A stretch of DNA of 64,000 nt from Plantibacter sp. VKM Ac-2880 (GTDB lineage: Bacteria; Actinomycetota; Actinomycetes; Actinomycetales; Microbacteriaceae), in assembly GCF_015351235.1 (NCBI RefSeq), contig NZ_JADKSJ010000002.1, positions 496,001 through 560,000 of the forward strand, given 5' to 3'. The translations under genes were made by a program, and so were the position numbers. Of this stretch, positions 17,673 through 25,536 are shown piece by piece. The notes under the pieces were generated by a model. It did not search any database. It was not told the DNA's origin and was given only the letters and a program-made list of their open reading frames with translations. Every line of letters begins with the position of its first letter. Positions within the stretch are counted from its first letter, which is position 1.

Positions 17673-18662
17673 TCAGGCGTTCACCCGGGTGCGCGGATCG
17701 ATGAGCCCGTAGAAGAGGTCCACGATGAGGTTCGCGCCGAGCACGGCGAGGGTGATGTAGAGGAAGATGCCCTGCATCAGCGCGTAGTCGTTGTTCGTCA
17801 CCGCGGACAGCAGCTTCGAGCCGATCCCGGGGTAGGAGAACACCTGCTCGGTGACGATCGAGCCGGAGACGACGAACCCGAGCGCGATCGCGAAGCCGGC
17901 GACCGACGGCAGGACGGCGTTGCGGGCCGCGTAGTTCCGGAGGATCCGGCCCTGACTGAGGCCCTTGGCCTGCGCTGTGAGCACGTAGTCCTCGGACAGC
18001 GTCGACACCATCATGTTGCGCATCCCGAGCAGCCACCCACCGAGCGAGGCGATCACGATCGTCAGCGCCGGCAGGAACCCGTACTGGATGGCCGAGGCGA
18101 TGAACTCCCAGGAGAACCCGGGGTCGAGGATCACGTCGTAGCCGCCCTGCGACGGGAAGAGCTTCAGCGTGGTCGCGAAGACGTACACGAGGATGAGCGC
18201 GAGCCAGAAGTAGGGCACGGCGGCCAGCAACGTGGTCGCTGGCACGAGGGAGTCGAGCCAGGTCCCCGGCTTCCACCCGACGATCGCGCCGAGGGTGACC
18301 CCGATCACGGTCGCGAGGATCGTGGCGACGCCGATCAGCACGATCGTCCACGGGAGCGAGGTGCTGATCACCTCGGTCACCGGTGTCGGGAAGTAGCTGA
18401 CCGAGACGCCCAGATCACCGCGGAACACGTTGACGAGGTAGTTCCAGTACTGCAGGGGCAGCGGTTCGGACGAATCGCCACCGAGAAGGAGCTCGTAGGC
18501 CTTGCGGGTGTCGGGGGTGACGATGCCACCCCGTTGCTGCAGCTTGGCGAGCAGGATGTCGACCGGGTTGCCCGGCAACAGCCTCGGGATCAGGAAGTTG
18601 AGGGTCAGCGCCGCCCAGAGGGCCACGAGGTAGAACCCCAACTTGCGGACGAAGTAGTTCAC
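17673..18662 (-). CDS. Oligosaccharide/peptide-type ABC permease (OppB-like)
   Basis: A 329-residue membrane protein whose N-terminus VRKLGFYLVALWAALTLNFL followed by IPRLLPGNPVD is the hallmark of OppB/DppB permeases. Six helices are visible. The EAA loop reads DYVLTAQAKGLSQGRILRNY near residue 215, and the end is the conserved LTLAVLGANLIVDLFYGLIDPR-type segment. It is the second gene of the operon, separated from the binding-protein gene by 52 bases that contain a hairpin at the upstream stop codon. Confidence 0.92.
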   Translation of the reverse strand: MNYFVRKLGFYLVALWAALTLNFLIPRLLPGNPVDILLAKLQQRGGIVTPDTRKAYELLLGGDSSEPLPLQYWNYLVNVFRGDLGVSVSYFPTPVTEVISTSLPWTIVLIGVATILATVIGVTLGAIVGWKPGTWLDSLVPATTLLAAVPYFWLALILVYVFATTLKLFPSQGGYDVILDPGFSWEFIASAIQYGFLPALTIVIASLGGWLLGMRNMMVSTLSEDYVLTAQAKGLSQGRILRNYAARNAVLPSVAGFAIALGFVVSGSIVTEQVFSYPGIGSKLLSAVTNNDYALMQGIFLYITLAVLGANLIVDLFYGLIDPRTRVNA

Positions 18663-18701
18663 GACGTCCCTCCCCCGCGCGGCACGGCGCGCTCCGTCTC
18701 G

Positions 18702-18718
18702 GTGACGATCATCGTCAC
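18702..18718 (-). terminator. Hairpin at the 3' end of the binding-protein gene
   Basis: GTGACGAT-c-ATCGTCAC is a perfect palindrome spanning the stop codon of the solute-binding protein gene; in RNA it folds as a 7-bp stem with a UGA loop. In ABC operons such structures often protect the upstream mRNA or attenuate downstream expression, so that the binding protein is made in excess. Whether it terminates is not clear because the stem is short. Confidence 0.4.
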
Positions 18719-20421
18719 TTCCCCGTCGGCTTCAGCGACTTGAAGATCTCCGCGTTGTCGGGAGACGCCCAGATCGCCGGGAACGCGTACAGGTCGTCGA
18801 GCGTCGGCCAGCCGGTGAACTTCTCGCTGTGGTACTCGCTCGTCGTGCCACCGGTCATGATCGGGATGTAGGGCATGTCGGCGACGATCTTCGCCTGGAT
18901 GATGTCGAACTGCGCCTGACGGGCCGCGGTGTCCTCTGGGTTGGTGGACTTCAGCGTGGCGAGCGCCGCATCGACCTCCGGGTCGCTGAACCGCGCGACG
19001 TTCTGCGGGGCGACTTCGCCGACGGCCGCGGTGAACGCCGTGTTGAAGTACTTGTCGTACAGGTAGTACGGGTCGGACGCGGCGCCCTGGCCGAGCGAGT
19101 CGATCGCGAGCTGGTAGTTGCCCTTGCTCTTCTTGTCGGTCCACTCGTTCCACGACGACTGCGCGACCTTCAGCTCGATCCCGGCCGCCTTCAGCTGCTG
19201 CGCCATGGTGTCGATCGCGGTGATGTAGTCGGTCCAGCCGGTGACGACCTCAACCGTCATCGACAGCTTCTCGCCGCCCTGCTCGTAGACGCCGTCGGAG
19301 CCCTTCGTCCAGCCCGCGCCCTCGAGGAGTCCCGCAGCCTTGGCCGCGTCCGGCTTGCTGGGCGCGATCGGTTCGGCGATGGCCGGGGAGATGAGGTCCT
19401 GCTGGGTGCTCGTGAGGGCGAACGTCGGTGACATTTCGCTCGCCGTGTTCTGGAAGGCCAGCGAGTTCAGCTGGTCCCGGTTGAGGGCGTAGTAGACGGC
19501 CTGGCGGACGGCCGGGTCGGTCTGCGGGCCGGAGCACCCGAGTGCCTCGCTCGAGCAGGTGAGGAGGGCCATCTGGTTCTGCGGGATCGTGATGGCCTCG
19601 TACCCCGGGTAGGTGGTCGAGACGTTCTCCAGGTCGGGGACGGGGCCCGTCTGCCAGTCGATGCTGCCGGCGGCGAGTGCGTCGGCCCCCGCGGTGTTGC
19701 CCGAGAGTGAGAGGTAGCGCACGGCCTTCACCGCGGGCTCGCCGTCCCAGTAGTCCGGGTTCGCGACGAGGGTGAACGCCTGGGCCTTGAAGTTGCCGAG
19801 CGTGTACGGGCCGGTTCCGACGGGCTGCTCCATGACGTCCGTGGCCGGATCGACGTCCTTCCAGATGTGCTCGGGCACGATCGGCGAGCGTCCGAGGAGG
19901 GTCGGTGCGCTCACGAACGCCGGGTAGTCCCAGGTGAAGACGACGTGCGTGTCGTCGACCGCCTCGATGGCGCCGTCGAAGCCGGCGTTGTTGATCGAGG
20001 ACGTCTCGAGCAGTTGGTTGAAGGTGAAGGCGACGTCCTTGGCACTGAACGGTTCGCCGTCCGACCAGGTGACGTCGTCGCGGAGGGTGACGGAGAGCTG
20101 CGTGCCGTCGGCGTTCCAGGAGTACTCGGTGCCGAGCAGCGGCTTGTAGGCCTCGGTGTTCACGTTGGTGACGAAGAACAGCGACTCGTAGATCGTGCCG
20201 ATACCGCCGATGCTCGACGGGGAGTACGGGTTGAAGTTGATCTGGTAGTCGCCGGCCTGACCGGTGTAGGCGACGAGGGTGTCAGCGGCCGACGCGGAGG
20301 AGCCTGAGGAGCCGCTCGACGGCGAGCAGCCGGAGAGCAGCATGGCGGTGGCCGCTGCGGCGGCGGCGGCCGCGACCCAGGTGCGGCGACGGGGCCGGGA
20401 GCCCGTGGAGCTGAGGAACAT
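18715..20421 (-). CDS. Family 5 extracellular solute-binding lipoprotein
   Basis: A 568-residue SBP_bac_5 protein. Residues 1-35 are a lipoprotein signal peptide: basic RRRTW, an alanine-rich core, and the lipobox LLSGC. The binding domain shows family landmarks such as LRDDVTWSDGEPFSAKDVAF near residue 110 and a GTGPYTLGNF segment near 200. The start at 20421 is backed by AAAGGA upstream. Family 5 proteins bind peptides, nickel or oligosaccharides, and in Thermotoga several bind beta-manno-oligosaccharides. The enzymes in the same operon make an oligosaccharide ligand much more likely than a peptide here. Confidence 0.92.
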   Translation of the reverse strand: MFLSSTGSRPRRRTWVAAAAAAAATAMLLSGCSPSSGSSGSSASAADTLVAYTGQAGDYQINFNPYSPSSIGGIGTIYESLFFVTNVNTEAYKPLLGTEYSWNADGTQLSVTLRDDVTWSDGEPFSAKDVAFTFNQLLETSSINNAGFDGAIEAVDDTHVVFTWDYPAFVSAPTLLGRSPIVPEHIWKDVDPATDVMEQPVGTGPYTLGNFKAQAFTLVANPDYWDGEPAVKAVRYLSLSGNTAGADALAAGSIDWQTGPVPDLENVSTTYPGYEAITIPQNQMALLTCSSEALGCSGPQTDPAVRQAVYYALNRDQLNSLAFQNTASEMSPTFALTSTQQDLISPAIAEPIAPSKPDAAKAAGLLEGAGWTKGSDGVYEQGGEKLSMTVEVVTGWTDYITAIDTMAQQLKAAGIELKVAQSSWNEWTDKKSKGNYQLAIDSLGQGAASDPYYLYDKYFNTAFTAAVGEVAPQNVARFSDPEVDAALATLKSTNPEDTAARQAQFDIIQAKIVADMPYIPIMTGGTTSEYHSEKFTGWPTLDDLYAFPAIWASPDNAEIFKSLKPTGK

Positions 20422-20480
20422 CGTTGATCCTTTCCCAGGCGCGGACCGCGGAGGGCAGTCGACGCCGACTTCGTGAATGG

Positions 20481-20498
20481 GGGTGGATATTTCCACCC
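20481..20498. promoter_or_regulatory. Inverted repeat GGGTGGA-tatt-TCCACCC
   Basis: A perfect 7-bp inverted repeat with a 4-base spacer in the divergent region between the ABC operon and the second GH36 gene. It is 60 bases above the operon's start codon and close to a TTACCTAAGT operator. It could be a second regulator site or a 5'-leader hairpin of the minus-strand operon. Confidence 0.35.
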
Positions 20499-20511
20499 GA
20501 CGCGACCATTG

Positions 20512-20523
20512 TTACTTAGGTAA
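20512..20523. promoter_or_regulatory. Candidate ROK-repressor operator 1 (TTACTTAGGTAA)
   Basis: A 12-base near-palindrome located between the divergent SBP operon and the GH36 gene. Its reverse complement, TTACCTAAGTAA, shares the ten-base word TTACCTAAGT with the region in front of the ROK regulator and beta-mannosidase genes at 25456. The AT-rich site stands out in this GC-rich sequence. Confidence 0.6.
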
Positions 20524-20586
20524 ATTATGTGCGTCAAGCACTTCGGCCGAACTCGTGCCGACCAGACCCCGTTTCGAAAGGGCCCC

Positions 20587-22821
20587 ATGACAGACCTCGT
20601 GGACACGCAGCTCCGCGGCGACGACGCCGCCGCGCGACTCCCCTCAGCACCCCTCGTCCATCTCCGACGGGACGGCGTCTCCGTCGTCGTCGAGACCCGG
20701 TCCGTGCCCGCAGCGGCGGCCCGGTACGCGACGCTGCCGACGATCCTGCACTGGGGCGCGGACCTCGGCCCGGTGGACGCCGACGCACTCCGCGACGTCG
20801 CGGCGGCCCTCAGCCGCCAGACCCGCCCCGGCACGCTCGACGCGGCCTGGCAGGCCTCGATCCTCCCCGTCGAGGGCGACATGTGGGCGGGGCGACCAGG
20901 GATCCTCCTCCGCCGGGAGGGCGTCCCGGTCCACCTTCGGTGGTCGAGCGTGGCGTGCACCCCCTCCGCGGACGAGTCCGCCCTGACGGTCGTCGCCGAG
21001 GATGCGACGAACGCCCTGCGACTCACCTCGACGATCGCCATCGAGGCCGGCGGCGTGGTCACGGTCGACCACGGGATCGAACATACCGCGGACGATGCCA
21101 GCCTGCCCCTCGCCGACCTCGAGGTCGACTGGCTGGAGGCGACCCTGCCGACACCGAAGGCCGTCGACCATCTCACCACGTTCGCCGGTCGGTGGACGCG
21201 CGAGAAGGTGCCGACCACGAGCCTGATGCCGCGCGGATCCACGGTGCGGCAGACGCGACGCGGTCGCGGCGGACACGACGCACCGACGCTGTACCTCGCC
21301 TCGATCGACACCCCCCGCGACCGGTCGGGCGAGCTGTGGGCGGTGCATCTCGGCTGGAGTGCCGACTGCACCTACCGCAACGACCGGCTCCCCGACTCCG
21401 TTGACCTCATCGGCGCCGGTGAACTCCTGCGTGCCGGCGAGATCCGGCTTATGCCCGGTGAGGCATATGCCTCGCCCACCGCCTACTTCGCGTGGTCGGG
21501 CACGGGCCTCGACGGACTGTCGGAACGCTTCCACCGGTTCGAACGCGCCCGTCCCGACCACCCGAACACGCCGCGCCCCCTCGTCCTGAACACATGGGAG
21601 GCGGTCTACTTCCGGCACGACCCGGTCTTCCTGCACGACCTCGCCGGACTCGCCGCCGAGGTCGGTGTCGAGCGCTTCGTCCTCGACGACGGATGGTTCC
21701 TCGGGCGTCGGGACGACACGAGCGGCCTCGGTGACTGGTACGTCGATCCGTCGGTCTGGCCCGACGGCCTCGCGCCGCTCGCCGACCACGTCCACGCGCT
21801 CGGGATGGAGTTCGGGCTCTGGTTCGAACCGGAGATGATCAACCTCGACTCCGAGCTGGCCGTCCGGCACCCCGAGTGGCTCCTCCATGCGCCCGGGCAC
21901 GTCCCGTCGCCGGAGCACCTCTCGTGGCGCAGCCAGCACGTCCTCGACATCGCCCGCGACGACGCCTACGCCTACATCCTCGACCGACTCGACAGCCTCG
22001 TCACGGAGATCGGGATCGACTTCATCAAATGGGACCACAACCGCGACCTCGTCGAAGCTGTGCACGACGGCCGACCGGGCGTCCACGCCCAGACGCTCGC
22101 GCTCTACCGGCTGATGGCCGAGGTGAAGGGACGGCACCCGGGCCTCGAGATCGAGTCCTGCTCCTCCGGAGGCGCGCGGAGCGACCTCGGCGTGCTTGGC
22201 GTGGCCGACCGGGTCTGGGCGAGCGACTCGAACGATCCGGTCGAGCGGCAGGACATCCAGCGCTGGACCCAGCTCCTGCTCGCGCCCGAACTCGTCGGCG
22301 GACACGTCGGGCCGACCACGGCGCACTCCTCCGGGCGGACGACCGCGCTCTCCTACCGGCTGGCGACGAGCCTCATGGGCTCGGCGGGGTTCGAGTGGAA
22401 CATCGCCGAGTGCACGCCCGAGGAGCGGGTGGTCATCGCCCGGTGGGCGGCGCTCTACAAGGAGCTGCGTCACGTCATCCACACGGGGACCGCGGTCCAC
22501 GCCGATGTCCGGGACCCCGCCCTCCGCGTCGTCGGTGCCGTCGGGCAGAACCGCTCCGAGGCCGTGTTCACGATCGCGAGCGTGGCGACCCTCGAGGACT
22601 CGCTCCCGGAACGGATCCGGCTGCACGGGCTCGACCCGCAGGCCTCGTACCGGGTGCGGCTGCGTAACGAGATCGGCGCCTCCAGGCACGGCTTCGCGAC
22701 GCCGGGCTGGATGTCCGCCGACGAGGTCACCCTCCCCGGCAGCGTGCTCGGGTCGGTCGGGCTGCAGATCCCGCCGCTGTGGCCGGCGCAGGCGCTCGTC
22801 CTGCACCTCACGCGGGTGTGA
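20587..22821 (+). CDS. GH36 alpha-galactosidase (stand-alone copy)
   Basis: A 744-residue GH36 enzyme of the classical tetrameric type. The barrel begins near residue 330 with VLNTWEAVYF; ERFVLDDGWF (near 362), FGLWFEPEMIN (near 409), the nucleophile D483 in FIKWDHNRD, and the acid/base region WASDSND (near 545) are all present. ESCSSGGARSD near 523 is the galactose-binding loop. The start at 20587 has GAAAGG seven bases upstream. It is divergent from the ABC operon and probably shares its operator. The protein lacks a signal peptide. A perfect terminator follows directly. Confidence 0.95.
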   Translation: MTDLVDTQLRGDDAAARLPSAPLVHLRRDGVSVVVETRSVPAAAARYATLPTILHWGADLGPVDADALRDVAAALSRQTRPGTLDAAWQASILPVEGDMWAGRPGILLRREGVPVHLRWSSVACTPSADESALTVVAEDATNALRLTSTIAIEAGGVVTVDHGIEHTADDASLPLADLEVDWLEATLPTPKAVDHLTTFAGRWTREKVPTTSLMPRGSTVRQTRRGRGGHDAPTLYLASIDTPRDRSGELWAVHLGWSADCTYRNDRLPDSVDLIGAGELLRAGEIRLMPGEAYASPTAYFAWSGTGLDGLSERFHRFERARPDHPNTPRPLVLNTWEAVYFRHDPVFLHDLAGLAAEVGVERFVLDDGWFLGRRDDTSGLGDWYVDPSVWPDGLAPLADHVHALGMEFGLWFEPEMINLDSELAVRHPEWLLHAPGHVPSPEHLSWRSQHVLDIARDDAYAYILDRLDSLVTEIGIDFIKWDHNRDLVEAVHDGRPGVHAQTLALYRLMAEVKGRHPGLEIESCSSGGARSDLGVLGVADRVWASDSNDPVERQDIQRWTQLLLAPELVGGHVGPTTAHSSGRTTALSYRLATSLMGSAGFEWNIAECTPEERVVIARWAALYKELRHVIHTGTAVHADVRDPALRVVGAVGQNRSEAVFTIASVATLEDSLPERIRLHGLDPQASYRVRLRNEIGASRHGFATPGWMSADEVTLPGSVLGSVGLQIPPLWPAQALVLHLTRV

Positions 22822-22824
22822 CGA

Positions 22825-22860
22825 CCGACGGCCGCTCCGGCGTCTCGGAGCGGCCGTCGG
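22825..22860. terminator. Bidirectional hairpin terminator between GH36 and GH2 genes
   Basis: A perfect 15-bp stem, CCGACGGCCGCTCCG (22825-22839) and CGGAGCGGCCGTCGG (22846-22860), with a 6-base loop, lies four bases after the GH36 stop and 25 bases from the end of the convergent beta-mannosidase gene. It should serve both genes. Confidence 0.8.
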
Positions 22861-22884
22861 GCCGTCGGGCCATTCAGCCCACCG

Positions 22885-25398
22885 TCACCGTCCGGCGAGC
22901 AGCCCGTTCGCATGGCGGAGGACGTCGTCGGCGAGGAAGGCCTGCGGGTCGAGTCCCTGGCGGGCGCGCACCCGGAAGGTGGCGCGTTCTCCGGCGAGCA
23001 GGGTCACGAGCCCTCGGTCGACGCTCGCGGCAGGATCGACCCGGTCCACGAGCAGCGTGACGTCCCGCGCGTAGCTCGTCGCGACGACCGTCACGAGGTA
23101 CGTCGACGGATCGTCTTCGGCGGCGGAGGCCTCCGCCGTCAGCGGACGGGGGTCGAGCGCCTGGTCCACCACCTCGGCGGGGGCGTGCACGGCGGTCGCG
23201 AACCCGTCCAGTGTCGCCGTCAGGATCTCGCGAGCAGGATCGACGATCGCGGCGACGCCGACGGGCACCTCGATGCGGGCGACACCGCGTGCTTCGACGG
23301 ACGAGGGCACGGCGGCCGTGGCGAGGACGGCGCCGTCGAGCGTCGTCCGCCGCAACAACACCTCACCGTCCCAGCCGTCGGCGTCGTCGTTCAGGAGCAC
23401 GAGTGCGAGCCCGGTCCCGGTCCCGCTCGGCTGGAAGGTTGCGAGGCGTGGTTCGTAGACCGCCCGCAGCGCGTACCAGAGCGGTTTGCGATGCTCGGCG
23501 AAGTCGACCGCCGCCCACGACACGACCGGCCAGCTGTCGTTGAGCTGCCAGACGATCGCCCCGGTGTTCCGCAGGGCCAGCGACCGGAAGTGCTCGATCC
23601 CGAACCGGATCGCCGCGGCCTGGTTGAGCTGCGTCGCCCAATGCCACTCCCCGATCGAACGCGGCTCCGGCAGGTGTCCACGGAGACCGCGCTCGAGCTT
23701 CAGGTTGCCGTCCTCGGCCTTCTGGTGGACGAGCATCTCGGCGCCGCAGGGCTCGAGGGGCTCGTCGTGCACCACCCCGGTGAGCGTCGACCAGGCGGGC
23801 GGGCCCTGGAAGCCGAACTCGGAGGCGAACCGCGGTTCATGACGCCGGTACTCGCGGTAGTCGAGCAAGTTCCACACGTCCCAGATGTGCATCGTGCCGT
23901 TGGACGCGTCGTTGGGGTGCAGGTAGTCGCTGAAGGAGAAGGGGCTCGCCGGCGAGTACGGACGAGTCGGGTCGAGTTCCGCGAGGAGTGCCGGGAACAG
24001 CTCCCGGTAGTACCCCTCACCCCAGGTGCGCCCGGCGAGCAGTGGCCGCCACCCCCACTCGACGTAGCCCCAGATGTTCTCGTTGTTCCCGTTCCACACG
24101 ACGAGCGAGGGGTGCGGGCTGAGCCGGGTGATGGCCTCCCTCGCCTCAACCTCGACCTCGGCGGCGAGCCAGTCCTCCTCGGCGTAGGCGGCGCAGGCGA
24201 AGAGGAAGTCCTGCCAGACGAGCACACCGGCCTCGTCACAGGCGTCGTAGAAGTCGTCCGACTCGTAGATCCCGCCACCCCAGACGCGGAGCAGGTTCAT
24301 GTTCGCGTCCACCGCGTCGGCGACCCGTCGGCGGTAGCGCGCCCGGTCGACCTCGGTCACGAAGGTGTGGTCGGGGATCCAGTTCGCCCCACGGATCTGG
24401 ATGAGCTCGCCGTTCACGACGAGGTCGAACGGGCTGCCGTGCTCGTCGGGCGTGGTGTCGACGGACACGGTCCGGAAGCCGACGCGGGACCGCCACGGCT
24501 GCGTCGTCGACCCCGGGCCGCCGTCCGCGGTCGGCTCCAGCACCACCTCGACGTCGTACAGCGACTGCGTCCCGTGACCGATCGGCCACCACGGCTCGAC
24601 GCGCGGGACCGTGAGCGCGAGGGCGACCTCGGTGGCCCCGGCATCGACCTCGACACGCTCGACCACGTCGCCGACCGAGACCCCGACATAGACGGGACCG
24701 CTCGCACCGGCAGCCCACTCGAGAGCGATGTGCGCGTCGAGCAGGCCGACCCGGCCCGCCTGGTCGCCGGCAGCCTCGGCCGGCACTGGACCGAGATCGA
24801 CGAGCGGGCGCACCGAGGCGATGCGGACCCCCGACCAGCTCTCGATCCCGATCGGCCTCCAGACCCCGCTCGTCGCCGCGTCGACGCCCCAGTCCCAACC
24901 GAAGTTGAACGCCGCCTTGCGGAGCGCGTTGTAGGGGTGGTGGTTGACGTGCGGGCGCGGCCCATGCGCGGCAGAGCGGGCCTCGGCCTCGGGCACGGGA
25001 GCGGCGAACATGATCGTCAACCGGTTCGCACCGGCCACGAGCAACGCTCCAACGTCGAACCGGTGGCTCCGGTGCTGGTTCTCCGTGTGCCCGACCACGG
25101 TGCCGTTCACCTCGATGGTGGCGACCGTGTCGAGGCCCTCCGCGACGAGGTCGTGCCGGTCGGAGCCGTCGTCCTGCCAGTCGAAGGTGGTCTCGTACCG
25201 CCACACGGTGTCGCCGATCCACTGCTGGGCCGCCTCGTTGTCGGCGTCGAAGGGGTCGGCGATGAGTCCAGCGGCCAGGAGGTCGAGATGGGCGCATCCA
25301 GGGACGGTCGCGGGGATCCGACGGTCTCGGACATCGTCCGGCACCGGTCCGGAGACGGCGGTGACGGTCCATGCGCTGTGGAGTGGGAAGTGGGCCAT
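22885..25398 (-). CDS. GH2 beta-mannosidase
   Basis: An 837-residue GH2 enzyme with sugar-binding domain, immunoglobulin-like domain, TIM barrel and C-terminal beta domains. KAAFNFGWDWGVD near residue 162 and the C-terminal IVWQLNDSWPVVSW are specific to beta-mannosidases rather than beta-galactosidases. The acid/base Glu lies in VVWNGNNENIWG (about residue 440) and the nucleophile in RFASEFGFQ (about 527). It trims beta-1,4-mannosyl residues from short oligosaccharides inside the cell. The ATG at 25398 is preferred over 25404 because AAGGA lies five bases before it. It is divergent from the ROK gene, with a shared operator candidate in the gap. Confidence 0.93.
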   Translation of the reverse strand: MAHFPLHSAWTVTAVSGPVPDDVRDRRIPATVPGCAHLDLLAAGLIADPFDADNEAAQQWIGDTVWRYETTFDWQDDGSDRHDLVAEGLDTVATIEVNGTVVGHTENQHRSHRFDVGALLVAGANRLTIMFAAPVPEAEARSAAHGPRPHVNHHPYNALRKAAFNFGWDWGVDAATSGVWRPIGIESWSGVRIASVRPLVDLGPVPAEAAGDQAGRVGLLDAHIALEWAAGASGPVYVGVSVGDVVERVEVDAGATEVALALTVPRVEPWWPIGHGTQSLYDVEVVLEPTADGGPGSTTQPWRSRVGFRTVSVDTTPDEHGSPFDLVVNGELIQIRGANWIPDHTFVTEVDRARYRRRVADAVDANMNLLRVWGGGIYESDDFYDACDEAGVLVWQDFLFACAAYAEEDWLAAEVEVEAREAITRLSPHPSLVVWNGNNENIWGYVEWGWRPLLAGRTWGEGYYRELFPALLAELDPTRPYSPASPFSFSDYLHPNDASNGTMHIWDVWNLLDYREYRRHEPRFASEFGFQGPPAWSTLTGVVHDEPLEPCGAEMLVHQKAEDGNLKLERGLRGHLPEPRSIGEWHWATQLNQAAAIRFGIEHFRSLALRNTGAIVWQLNDSWPVVSWAAVDFAEHRKPLWYALRAVYEPRLATFQPSGTGTGLALVLLNDDADGWDGEVLLRRTTLDGAVLATAAVPSSVEARGVARIEVPVGVAAIVDPAREILTATLDGFATAVHAPAEVVDQALDPRPLTAEASAAEDDPSTYLVTVVATSYARDVTLLVDRVDPAASVDRGLVTLLAGERATFRVRARQGLDPQAFLADDVLRHANGLLAGR

Positions 25399-25455
25399 GA
25401 GCATCCTTGCGTCGTCGGCGTGTGGGGGACGGTCGGTCTCCCATCTGCTACTTTA

Positions 25456-25468
25456 TTACCTAAGTTTA
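25456..25468. promoter_or_regulatory. Candidate ROK-repressor operator 2 (TTACCTAAGTTTA)
   Basis: This AT-rich site lies between the beta-mannosidase gene and the ROK regulator. It shares TTACCTAAGT with the inverted site at 20512-20523. Placement in front of the regulator itself and in front of both enzyme transcripts is what a self-regulated local regulon would show. Confidence 0.6.
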
Positions 25469-25536
25469 GAAAGTCCGTCAAGCGCGGCCAGAACGATAGG
25501 CTCCCGATGTCGGCATCGATGAGGAAGCGAGGACCC

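Noticed and set aside
14836-18662. Dipeptide transporter assignment for the OppBCDF genes
   Set aside because: The family alone would allow peptides, but the same operon encodes two glycosidases and is divergent from a third. Oligosaccharide import is the better reading.
20644-22806. 720-codon minus-strand open frame
   Set aside because: It mirrors the GH36 gene at 20587-22821 and shows no family motif. The plus-strand protein has complete catalytic motifs.
22912-25500. Very long open frame on the plus strand upstream of, and in frame with, the ROK gene
   Set aside because: It is antisense to the beta-mannosidase gene, which has all family motifs and catalytic residues. The open frame is a by-product of high GC third-position bias; its translation is low-complexity Arg/Gly/Val-rich with no recognisable motif.
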